DNA of 53,728 nt, from positions 1 to 53,728 of the forward strand of contig CAYLKC010000002.1 of assembly GCA_964384095.1 (NCBI GenBank), in the 5' to 3' direction. The notes beneath the pieces were generated by a model. The model was not told the DNA's origin. It made no database searches and saw nothing but the letters and a program-made list of their open reading frames with translations. This document shows, one piece after another, positions 47,081-53,728 of the stretch. This DNA comes from JAITWN01 sp964384095. Its GTDB lineage: Bacteria; Pseudomonadota; Gammaproteobacteria; SZUA-140. How positions within the stretch are numbered: the stretch's first letter is position 1; each line of letters starts with the position of its first letter. Made by a program: the position numbers and the translations under genes.

Positions 47081-48927
47081 GTCCCGCTGCCCCCGAGATA
47101 GTGGTCCATGACCTTGCGGGCGACCGGTGCTGCCGCGGCGGAACCGCTGCCGGCGTTCTCGACGATGACCGCGACCGCGATCCGCGGGTTCTCCACCGGC
47201 GCGAAACTGACGAACAGCGCATGATCGCGCAGCCGTTCGGCCACCTCTTCCTGGATATAGCGCTGGTCCTGGGCGATGCCGAAGACCTGCGCGGTGCCGG
47301 TCTTGCCGGCAATCTGATAGTGGGCGCCGTGACTGATCGTAAAGGCGGTGCCGCGCAGGGTATGTATGGTCTTGCGCATGGATTCGATGATATCGCGCCA
47401 GTTTTCCGGGTCGACGATCTCGACGGTGCCGGGCCGCGCCGGCTCAACGGGTTCATGCACGCCGGTATCCGGGGTCTCGATGGAGCGCACCAGTCTCGGC
47501 GTGAAACCGTGGCCCATGTTGGCGAGTATCGATGTTGATTGTGCGAGCTGCAGCGGGGTCACCAGCATGTAACCCTGGCCGATGCCGGTGATCAGTGTTT
47601 CGCCAGGGTACCAGGGCTGGCGCCGCGCGGAACGCTTCCAGTCGCGTGACGGCATCAGGCCGGGTGACTCGCTTCTGAGATCGATCCCGGTCGTGTGACC
47701 GATACTGAACAGGCTCAGATATTCATGCATGCGGTCGATGCCGAGCGTGCGTGCGAGGTCATAGAAATAGACGTCACAGGATTCAACGATCGCTTTTTCG
47801 AGATCGGTTGGACCGTGGCCGAGCTCACGCCAGTCGCGATAACGGTGGCTGTCGCCCTCGAGGCTGTACCAGCCCGGGCAGAAGGTCGTGGTATTGATCC
47901 TGACCTTGCCGCTCTCGAGGCCGGCAAGACCGATCAGCGGCTTGACCGTCGACCCTGGCGGATACTGCCCGTTCAGCGCGCGATTGAACAACGGCCGATC
48001 CGGTGAGTTCTGCAGTTCGTTGAAGGTCCGCGCATCGATGCCGGTTACGAACAGGTTCGGGTCGTACGAGGGCGTGCTGACGAAGGCGAGGACGTCGCCG
48101 CTGTCCGGATCGAGGGCAACGACGGCACCGCGGCGTCCTTCCAGCGCCTGTTCTGCAACCTGCTGCAGGCGCGCATCGAGCGCAAGGTGGAGGTTGCGAC
48201 CCGATGTCGGCGCGATGTGCGCGGCCTCGCGAATTCTCCTGCCGAGGACATTGACCTCGACCTGTTTGGAACCGACCTGTCCGTGCAGGATCTCCTCGTA
48301 GTAGCGTTCGACGCCGACCTTGCCGATGAAATTCGTCGCGCTGTAGTTGAGCGCGTCGAGCTGGCGCAGTTCCTCCTCGCTGATGCGCCCGACATAACCG
48401 ACCGCATGCGCGACCAGGGTGCCGTGGGGGTAATGGCGAATGACGCGCGCCTCGGTCTCGACGCCGGGAAAGAGATGACGATTGATCGCGAAATGCGCCA
48501 TTTCGCTGTCATTCAGATGAAAGCGCAGCGTGATGCTGTTGAACGGACGGCTCTGGCTTCTCTGCCGGTGGAAGCGGCGGATATCTTCATCGCTGATGGC
48601 GATGAATTCGCGCAGCTCCCCGATCGTGCGGTCGATGTCGGACACGCGCTCGGGGATGATCTCGAGGCTGAACGACGGGATGTTCTGGGCAAGGATCACG
48701 CCATTGCGGTCATAGATGAAGCCGCGCATCGGCGGTACCGCAACAATATTGATGCGATTTTCGTCAGACAGTGTCGAGAAGTGTGTGTGACTGATGACCT
48801 GGAGCCAGACCAGGCGGCCGCCGATCAGCAACAGCAGCAGTACGGTGATCGCCAGCGCGAAGGCCGCGCGCTCGTTGAACAGACGCGATTCCCGGATGTT
48901 GTCCTTGATCGTCAGCCGAATCGGCAT
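47077..48927 (-). CDS. mrdA: Penicillin-binding protein 2
   Basis: PBP2 is the elongation transpeptidase partner of RodA. A short cytoplasmic N terminus and one membrane helix (AALAIT-type FALAITVLLLLLIGGRLVWL) precede the pedestal domain and the transpeptidase domain. Active-site motifs are STVK in QYPPGSTVKPLIGL, SCD in ESCDVYFYDLA, and KTG in IAGKTGTAQVFG. Length 616 aa is normal. It follows mreD by 19 bp. Confidence 0.97.
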   Translation of the reverse strand: MPIRLTIKDNIRESRLFNERAAFALAITVLLLLLIGGRLVWLQVISHTHFSTLSDENRINIVAVPPMRGFIYDRNGVILAQNIPSFSLEIIPERVSDIDRTIGELREFIAISDEDIRRFHRQRSQSRPFNSITLRFHLNDSEMAHFAINRHLFPGVETEARVIRHYPHGTLVAHAVGYVGRISEEELRQLDALNYSATNFIGKVGVERYYEEILHGQVGSKQVEVNVLGRRIREAAHIAPTSGRNLHLALDARLQQVAEQALEGRRGAVVALDPDSGDVLAFVSTPSYDPNLFVTGIDARTFNELQNSPDRPLFNRALNGQYPPGSTVKPLIGLAGLESGKVRINTTTFCPGWYSLEGDSHRYRDWRELGHGPTDLEKAIVESCDVYFYDLARTLGIDRMHEYLSLFSIGHTTGIDLRSESPGLMPSRDWKRSARRQPWYPGETLITGIGQGYMLVTPLQLAQSTSILANMGHGFTPRLVRSIETPDTGVHEPVEPARPGTVEIVDPENWRDIIESMRKTIHTLRGTAFTISHGAHYQIAGKTGTAQVFGIAQDQRYIQEEVAERLRDHALFVSFAPVENPRIAVAVIVENAGSGSAAAAPVARKVMDHYLGGSGT

Positions 48928-48946
48928 GCCTGCACCGCAGCGTCAG

Positions 48947-49426
48947 TCATGTGACCCGGAACCTGCGCCTCAGGTTGCGCAGGCCCAGGAAGAGTATCGG
49001 CCAGACCAGCATGCTGCTCAATGCCGGCAGCAGCCAGGTCCAGCCATGCGTGGTGTCGCCGGAGATCCCGGTGATCCACAGCTGCAGGATCAGGTGCAGG
49101 AACACCAGCACCAGCACGCTGCAGGCCTGCTGCCACAGCGGGAAGACGCGAATGCGCTGGTACAGTTGCAGCGTGATATAGGCGATGATCGCGAACGTCA
49201 GCGCGTGTTGGCCGAGCAGTCCCGCGCGCAGTACGTCGAGCAGCAGCCCCAGTGTCCAGCCGACACCGACACCGACCCGGTTCGGCAGAGCCATGCACCA
49301 GTAGATCAATACCAGCGCGACCCATTCCGGGCGTACGGCCGCGAACCAGTCCGGCAGCGGGACGATGGTCAGCATCATCGCGACGACGAAGCTGATAACG
49401 ATGATGCCGCCGCCGCGCGCCATCAA
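48947..49426 (-). CDS. mreD: Rod-shape-determining membrane protein MreD
   Basis: A 159-residue integral inner-membrane protein with about five helices: IIVISFVVAMMLTIVPLPDW, PEWVALVLIYWCMALPNRVG, GWTLGLLLDVLRAGLLGQHA, TFAIIAYITLQLYQRIRVFP and SVLVLVFLHLILQLWITGI. P-x-W-VALVLIYWC-ALP and GLLLDVLxGxLLGQHAL are the MreD signature. It overlaps the mreC stop by 4 bp. Confidence 0.95.
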   Translation of the reverse strand: MMARGGGIIVISFVVAMMLTIVPLPDWFAAVRPEWVALVLIYWCMALPNRVGVGVGWTLGLLLDVLRAGLLGQHALTFAIIAYITLQLYQRIRVFPLWQQACSVLVLVFLHLILQLWITGISGDTTHGWTWLLPALSSMLVWPILFLGLRNLRRRFRVT

Positions 49427-50280
49427 TCCTGCTCCTGCGCGGCATCGTCATCCGCGACCTGGTCGGGTTGCACGACCAGCAGCACGACGCGGGTGCTTTC
49501 GAGCCGGGCCAGGGGTTCGGCGCTGACCCGTGCGAAAGGGCTGTCGGTCAGGCGTTCGATTTCGGTCACGCGAGCGACCGGATAGCCGGGCGGGAAGCGC
49601 CCGCCGAGGCCCGAGGTGACCAGTAGATCGCCTGCGGTGATGTCCGCGTTACGCGGCAGCGGTGACAGCTCGAGGCGGTGGGCCTCGCCGGTCCCCTGGG
49701 CGATCGCGCGCAGCCCGCTGCGGTTGACCTCGACCGGCAGGGCATGGCTGGGATCGGTGATCAGCATCGCGGTGCTGGTCATTGCCGAGACGCTGACGAC
49801 CTGGCCCATGACGCCGCTGGCGTCGAGCATCGGCTGTCCCTGGTGGATATTGTGGCGGCTGCCCTTGTTGAGCACGATCTGGCGCGAGAACGGCGCCATG
49901 TCGGCCGAGACCAGCTCGGCGATCAGCACCGGCTGGTTCAGGTCCGCGGATGAATCGAGGAGGTCGCGCAGCCGGTAGTTCTCGGCCTCCAGTGACTCGA
50001 GTTTCAGCAACTGGGTCTCGAGCAGCAACTGGCGGGCCCGCAGGGTGCGGTTTTCTTCCTCAAGCGTGCGCCGGGTGGAAAAACTTTCGCCCCACCAGTC
50101 ACCGGTCGCGTTCGGCAGGTTAACGAGATACTGGATCGGATAGACTACCCAGGACAGCACCTGGCGGACATTTTCCATGTGGTGCTGGCGGTGGTCGATC
50201 GTCATCATCGCGATCGACACGAGCACCAGCACCACCACCCGAAGGGTGATCGAGGGGCCCTGCAGGAATAGGGGTTTTAT
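49423..50280 (-). CDS. mreC: Rod-shape-determining protein MreC, apparent ATA start
   Basis: MreC is the periplasmic scaffold of the elongasome: one membrane helix (VVVLVLVSIAMMTI), a coiled coil (TRRTLEEENRTLRARQLLLE) and a beta domain (IVLNKGSRHNIHQGQP, VTSGLGGRFPPGYPVARVTE). The conserved N terminus is present as KPLFLQGPSITLR, but the initiator codon is ATA at 50280, with GAGAGG 6 nt upstream and an in-frame TGA 27 nt upstream. No ATG, GTG or TTG lies between. The first standard start is a GTG inside the membrane helix, with no ribosome-binding site and loss of the conserved segment. From ATA the product is 285 aa. Confidence 0.9.
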   Translation of the reverse strand: MKPLFLQGPSITLRVVVLVLVSIAMMTIDHRQHHMENVRQVLSWVVYPIQYLVNLPNATGDWWGESFSTRRTLEEENRTLRARQLLLETQLLKLESLEAENYRLRDLLDSSADLNQPVLIAELVSADMAPFSRQIVLNKGSRHNIHQGQPMLDASGVMGQVVSVSAMTSTAMLITDPSHALPVEVNRSGLRAIAQGTGEAHRLELSPLPRNADITAGDLLVTSGLGGRFPPGYPVARVTEIERLTDSPFARVSAEPLARLESTRVVLLVVQPDQVADDDAAQEQD

Positions 50281-50345
50281 CTCACACCTCTCGTGATCGT
50301 CCTGTCACCCGCGGCGCGGCGCGGCGCCATCGCCAACGTCGCGGC

Positions 50346-51392
50346 TCATTCCCGTGCGAAGATATCGCCGTTGTGTTCGTCGAGCATTTCCAGCGCCCGG
50401 CCGCCGCCGCGCGCAACGCAGGTCAGCGGGTCTTCGGCGATGATGACCGGCAGGCCGGTCTCCTCGGTCAGCAGGCGGTCGAGATCCATCAACAGCGCGC
50501 CGCCGCCGGTCAGCACGAGGCCGCGTTCGGCGATGTCGGCCCCGAGTTCGGGGGGCGTCTGTTCGAGCGCAGTCTTGACTGCGCCGACGATGCCCGACAG
50601 CGGTTCCTGCAGGGCCTCGAGGATCTCGTTGCTGTTCAGCGTGAAGGTGCGGGGCACGCCCTCTGCGAGGTTGCGTCCGCGCACCTCGATCTCGCGGATC
50701 TCGTTGCCGGGGTACGCCGAGCCGATCTTGTGCTTGATCATCTCGGCGGTCGACTCGCCGATCAGACTGCCGTAATTCCTCCGCACGTAATTGATGATCG
50801 CGTCATCGAAACGGTCGCCGCCGATACGCACCGATGCCGAATAGACGATGCCATTCAGTGACAGCACCGCGACTTCGGTGGTGCCGCCGCCGATGTCGAG
50901 CACCATCGAGCCGCTGGCCTCGCCGACCGGCAGCCCGGCACCGATCGCGGCCGCCATCGGTTCCTCGATCAGGTAGACTTCGCGCGCGCCGGCGCCGGCC
51001 GCGGATTCCTTGATCGCGCGTCGCTCGACCTGGGTCGAGCCACAGGGGACGCAGACCAGCACGCGCGGGCTCGGGCGGAAGAAGCGGTTTTCGTGCACTT
51101 TGCGGATGAAATGCTGTAACATCTTTTCGGTCACGGTGAAGTCGGCGATGACGCCGTCCTTCAGCGGGCGGATCGCCGTGATGTTGCCCGGCGTGCGGCC
51201 GATCATCAGCTTGGCCTCGGCGCCGACCGCGGCGATCGTGCGCTGCCCCCCGGTGCCCGGCTCCTGCCGGATCGCGACGACCGACGGCTCGTCGAGGACG
51301 ATGCCCTGTCCGCGGACGTAGATCAGCGTGTTCGCGGTGCCGAGATCGATCGACAGATCGTTGGAAAAGATTCCGCGCAGCCTTTTGAACAT
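50346..51392 (-). CDS. mreB: Rod-shape-determining actin homologue MreB
   Basis: MreB filaments direct lateral cell-wall growth. Actin-fold motifs are LSIDLGTANTLIYVRGQGIV (phosphate 1), MVLDIGGGTTEVAVLSLNGI (phosphate 2) and LTGGGALLMDLDRLL (adenosine). Length 348 aa is normal. First gene of the leftward mre/mrd/lip block; 65 bp separate it from mreC. Confidence 0.98.
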   Translation of the reverse strand: MFKRLRGIFSNDLSIDLGTANTLIYVRGQGIVLDEPSVVAIRQEPGTGGQRTIAAVGAEAKLMIGRTPGNITAIRPLKDGVIADFTVTEKMLQHFIRKVHENRFFRPSPRVLVCVPCGSTQVERRAIKESAAGAGAREVYLIEEPMAAAIGAGLPVGEASGSMVLDIGGGTTEVAVLSLNGIVYSASVRIGGDRFDDAIINYVRRNYGSLIGESTAEMIKHKIGSAYPGNEIREIEVRGRNLAEGVPRTFTLNSNEILEALQEPLSGIVGAVKTALEQTPPELGADIAERGLVLTGGGALLMDLDRLLTEETGLPVIIAEDPLTCVARGGGRALEMLDEHNGDIFARE

Positions 51393-51440
51393 GGTTGACT
51401 TGATTCCTGTTTATAAAGGTATGGGGCCAAGGCCGGTGAT

Positions 51441-51469
51441 ACTCTAGCAGCGGCACAAGGTCATAGCAA
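51441..51469 (-). promoter_or_regulatory. Candidate promoter of mreB
   Basis: On the minus strand TTGCTA and TAGAGT (4/6 matches each to the sigma-70 boxes) are separated by exactly 17 nt, about 50 bp before the mreB start. It lies in the divergent mreB-gatC gap. Plausible but unproven. Confidence 0.4.
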
Positions 51470-51539
51470 TAAAAGCAAAGCAAGTTAAGTGCCAGAACTG
51501 TTGGCCTGCATCTGGCCGGGAGAAATACGGGAGTTCGTC

Positions 51540-51827
51540 ATGTCGCTGGACAAATCCGATGTCGAAAGGATCGCGCACCTCGCGCGTCTCGAGATCGACC
51601 CCGCTGCGGTCGATGGCTATTGCCGGAACCTGTCCGACATCCTCGCCTTCGTCGAGCAGATGAACGCCATGGATACGTCGGGCGTCGAACCGATGGCGCA
51701 TCCGCTGGATGCGGTGCAACGCCTGCGCCAGGACGAGGTCAGCGAGGCGGACCGGCGGGCGGAATTCCAGGCGATCGCCCCGCAGGTCGAGCGCGGCCTG
51801 TACCTGGTGCCGAAGGTCATCGAATAG
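51540..51827 (+). CDS. gatC: Asp/Glu-tRNA amidotransferase subunit C
   Basis: GatC stabilises the GatA-GatB complex that amidates mischarged Glu-tRNA-Gln or Asp-tRNA-Asn. MSLDKSDVERIAHLARLEID is the usual N terminus; EQMNAMDTSGVEPMAHPLD and LRQDEV are conserved. 95 aa from the ATG at 51540, preceded by CGGGAG; a longer in-frame extension is not supported. Presence of GatCAB suggests indirect Gln- or Asn-tRNA synthesis in this organism. Confidence 0.95.
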   Translation: MSLDKSDVERIAHLARLEIDPAAVDGYCRNLSDILAFVEQMNAMDTSGVEPMAHPLDAVQRLRQDEVSEADRRAEFQAIAPQVERGLYLVPKVIE

Positions 51828-51834
51828 GCCCGTG

Positions 51835-53289
51835 ATGCACACCCGTACGATCAGCGAACTGGCCGCCGGCCTGCGCGCCGGCGAGTTCTCGAGCGAGGAG
51901 CTGACCCGCAGCCTGCTCGACCGCATCGCGCGCCTCGACCAGCGTTTGAACAGCTTCATCACCGTCACCGCCGACGACGCGCTGGCGCAGGCGCGCGCCG
52001 CCGACGGGCGTCTGCGCGCCGGCCGGGCCGGACCGCTCAACGGCATCCCGATCGCGCACAAGGACATCTTTTGTACCCGCGGCGTCAGGACCAGTTGCGC
52101 CTCGCGGATGCTCGACAACTTTATCTCGCCCTACGATGCGACCGTCGTCGAGCGCCTGCAACAGGCCGGCGCGGTGATGCTCGGCAAGACCAATATGGAC
52201 GAGTTCGCGATGGGTTCGTCGAACGAGACCAGCTGGTATGGTCCGGTGCGTAATCCCTGGAACACCGGGACCGTCCCCGGCGGCTCTTCCGGCGGCTCGG
52301 CGGCCGCGGTCGCCGCCCGGTTCGTGCCGGCCGCGACCGGCACCGACACCGGTGGCTCGATTCGCCAGCCGGCGGCGCTGTGCGGCGTCACCGGCCTCAA
52401 GCCGACCTACGGCGCGGTCTCGCGCTACGGCATGATCGCATTCGCGTCGAGCCTCGACCAGGCCGGACCGATCACGGCCAGCGCCGAGGACGCGGCGCGT
52501 GTCTACATGGCGATGGCCGGTTTCGACCCGCGGGATTCGACCAGCGTTGAACGTGCGCCGACGGACTGCCTCGCGACGCTGGACGCGCCGCTCAGAGGGC
52601 TGCGCATCGGTCTGCCCGGGGAATATTCAGATGCCGGACTCGATGCCGGCGTCGGTCGCGCCGTCGAGGAGGCGGTCGCGGTCTATGAGCGGCTCGGTGC
52701 GAAGATCGTCCGCATCAGTCTGCCGAACACCCGCCTGTCGGTGCCGGCCTATTACGTCGTCGCGCCGGCCGAGTGCTCGTCGAACCTCGCGCGCTTCGAC
52801 GGCGTCCGCTACGGCCATCGCTGCGCCGAGCCGCGCGACCTGATGGACCTGTACAAGCGCTCGCGTGGCGAGGGCTTCGGCGCCGAGGTCAAGCGCCGCA
52901 TCTTGGTCGGCACCTATGTGCTGTCTTCCGGTTACTACGACGCCTATTATCTGAAGGCGCAGCAGATTCGCCGCCTCATCAGCGCCGACTTTGCACGCGC
53001 CTTCGAGCAGGTCGATGTGATCATGGGACCGACCGCGCCGACGCCGGCCTTCGCGCTCGGCGCCAAGGACCAGGATCCGCTGACGATGTATCTCTGCGAC
53101 ATCTACACGATCGCGGCAAACCTCGCCGGTCTGCCGGGCATGTCGATCCCCTGCGGTTTCGTCGATGGTCTGCCAGTCGGCCTGCAGCTGATCGGCAACT
53201 ATTTCGACGAGGCGCGGCTGCTGAACGCGGCCCATGTCTACCAGGGCGAGACCGACTGGCACCGGCGGCTGCCGGCCGGCTTCGAATAG
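51835..53289 (+). CDS. gatA: Asp/Glu-tRNA amidotransferase subunit A
   Basis: GatA is the amidase that releases ammonia from glutamine. The catalytic Lys lies in GIPIAHKDIFCTRGVRTSCA, the amidase signature is GGSSGGSAAAVAA, and the second Ser lies in TGTDTGGSIRQPAALCG. MHTRTISELAAGLRAGEFSS is the expected N terminus; the ATG at 51835 is preferred to the adjacent GTG. Length 484 aa is normal. It starts 7 bp after gatC and ends 13 bp before gatB. Confidence 0.97.
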   Translation: MHTRTISELAAGLRAGEFSSEELTRSLLDRIARLDQRLNSFITVTADDALAQARAADGRLRAGRAGPLNGIPIAHKDIFCTRGVRTSCASRMLDNFISPYDATVVERLQQAGAVMLGKTNMDEFAMGSSNETSWYGPVRNPWNTGTVPGGSSGGSAAAVAARFVPAATGTDTGGSIRQPAALCGVTGLKPTYGAVSRYGMIAFASSLDQAGPITASAEDAARVYMAMAGFDPRDSTSVERAPTDCLATLDAPLRGLRIGLPGEYSDAGLDAGVGRAVEEAVAVYERLGAKIVRISLPNTRLSVPAYYVVAPAECSSNLARFDGVRYGHRCAEPRDLMDLYKRSRGEGFGAEVKRRILVGTYVLSSGYYDAYYLKAQQIRRLISADFARAFEQVDVIMGPTAPTPAFALGAKDQDPLTMYLCDIYTIAANLAGLPGMSIPCGFVDGLPVGLQLIGNYFDEARLLNAAHVYQGETDWHRRLPAGFE

Positions 53290-53302
53290 CGGGAAACGGA
53301 TC

Positions 53303-53728
53303 ATGGAATGGGAAACGGTGATCGGGCTGGAGACGCATGTCCAGCTGAAGACGCAGAGCAAGATCTTCTCCGGCGCGCCGACCGCCTATGGTGCAGAGCC
53401 GAATACGCAGGCCTGCGCAATCGATCTCGGCCTGCCAGGCGTGCTGCCGGTGCTGAATGGTGAGGCGGTGCGGCTGGCGGCGCGCTTCGGCGTCGCGATC
53501 GGCGCCGGGGTTGCCGGGCGCTCGGTGTTTGCGCGCAAGAATTATTTCTATCCCGATCTGCCGAAGGGCTACCAGATCAGCCAGTACGAGCTGCCGATCG
53601 TCAGCGGTGGCCGGCTCGAGATCACGCTCGGCGATGACGCCGTCAAGGTGATCCGCATCACCCGCGCGCATCTCGAGGAGGACGCCGGCAAGTCGCTGCA
53701 TGAGGACTTCCACGGCATGACCGGCATC
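53303..53728 (+). CDS. gatB: Asp/Glu-tRNA amidotransferase subunit B (3' part missing)
   Basis: The first 142 codons are present; the gene continues beyond the right edge. MEWETVIGLETHVQLKTQSK is the GatB N terminus, followed by NTQACAIDLGLPGVLPVLNG, FARKNYFYPDLPKGYQISQY (metal and tRNA-site region) and HLEEDAGKSLHED. It forms the kinase and tRNA-binding subunit of GatCAB. Confidence 0.97.
   Translation, partial: MEWETVIGLETHVQLKTQSKIFSGAPTAYGAEPNTQACAIDLGLPGVLPVLNGEAVRLAARFGVAIGAGVAGRSVFARKNYFYPDLPKGYQISQYELPIVSGGRLEITLGDDAVKVIRITRAHLEEDAGKSLHEDFHGMTGI

Noticed and set aside
1..53728. CRISPR arrays, tRNA or rRNA genes, insertion sequences, prophage or plasmid genes
   Set aside because: No regularly spaced repeats, no cloverleaf or rRNA sequence, and no transposase, integrase or phage protein motif was found on either strand. 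A degenerate tRNA could be missed by eye.

Overview
The window is chromosomal DNA from a high-GC bacterium, most likely a gammaproteobacterium. The gene orders are the main evidence: lptD-surA-pdxA-rsmA, mreBCD-mrdA-rodA-rlpA-dacA-dat-ybeD-lipB-lipA, and glyQ-glyS followed by a gmhB-like gene and a plsC-like gene. The LPS-assembly protein LptD and several outer-membrane barrels show a Gram-negative envelope. A nickel importer with NikR, and a complete set of early molybdenum cofactor genes, suggest nickel and molybdenum enzymes such as hydrogenases or oxidoreductases elsewhere in the genome. I cannot name the genus. I saw no tRNA, rRNA, CRISPR array, transposase or prophage gene.

Layout. 1-5493: a PP-loop thiolation-type gene (cut by the edge), an unknown gene, glyQS, a GmhB-like protein lacking its catalytic aspartates, and an acyltransferase. 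5494-5853: a convergent gap holding two palindromic repeat elements. 5854-11239: rsmA, pdxA, surA, lptD, read leftward. 11504-18536: an HDOD protein, then a molybdopterin region with two MoeB-type enzymes and a kelch propeller on the minus strand, a long structured leader, and moaA-moaC-moaD-moaE on the plus strand. 18648-26066: metal homeostasis, with nikL-M-Q-O, a copper-type ATPase with a CsoR/RcnR-family regulator and a CopZ-like chaperone, nikR and a histidine phosphatase. 26196-33580: an envelope region with a secreted protein of unknown function, a LolA-like protein, a ribbon-helix-helix/zinc-knuckle regulator and three outer-membrane barrels, one with a long TPR arm. 33588-35823: an ABC exporter whose ATPase carries an unusual tryptophan-rich repeat tail. 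36001-40839: tsaD, plsY, folB, folK, a pteridine reductase and a MidA-type methyltransferase. 41063-51392: one long leftward block for cell shape, peptidoglycan and lipoate. 51540-53728: gatC, gatA and the start of gatB.

The points most worth following are these. (1) A family of four hairpin elements (5548-5654, 5686-5782, 38665-38775, 40906-41016) has a shared 49-53 nt core inside long, perfect inverted arms whose sequence differs at every locus; all four lie between convergent gene ends. (2) Two normal-looking genes have no standard start codon: mreC appears to start at ATA and the smaller moeB at ATC. (3) The GmhB-like protein has lost catalytic residues in two separate motifs. (4) An ABC ATPase has five copies of a W-x-G-N-E-W-V-D repeat at its C terminus. 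(5) A regulator with an exact inverted-repeat operator heads a compact group of outer-membrane proteins that I cannot assign to a known system. All homology statements come from reading motifs by eye, without a database search.
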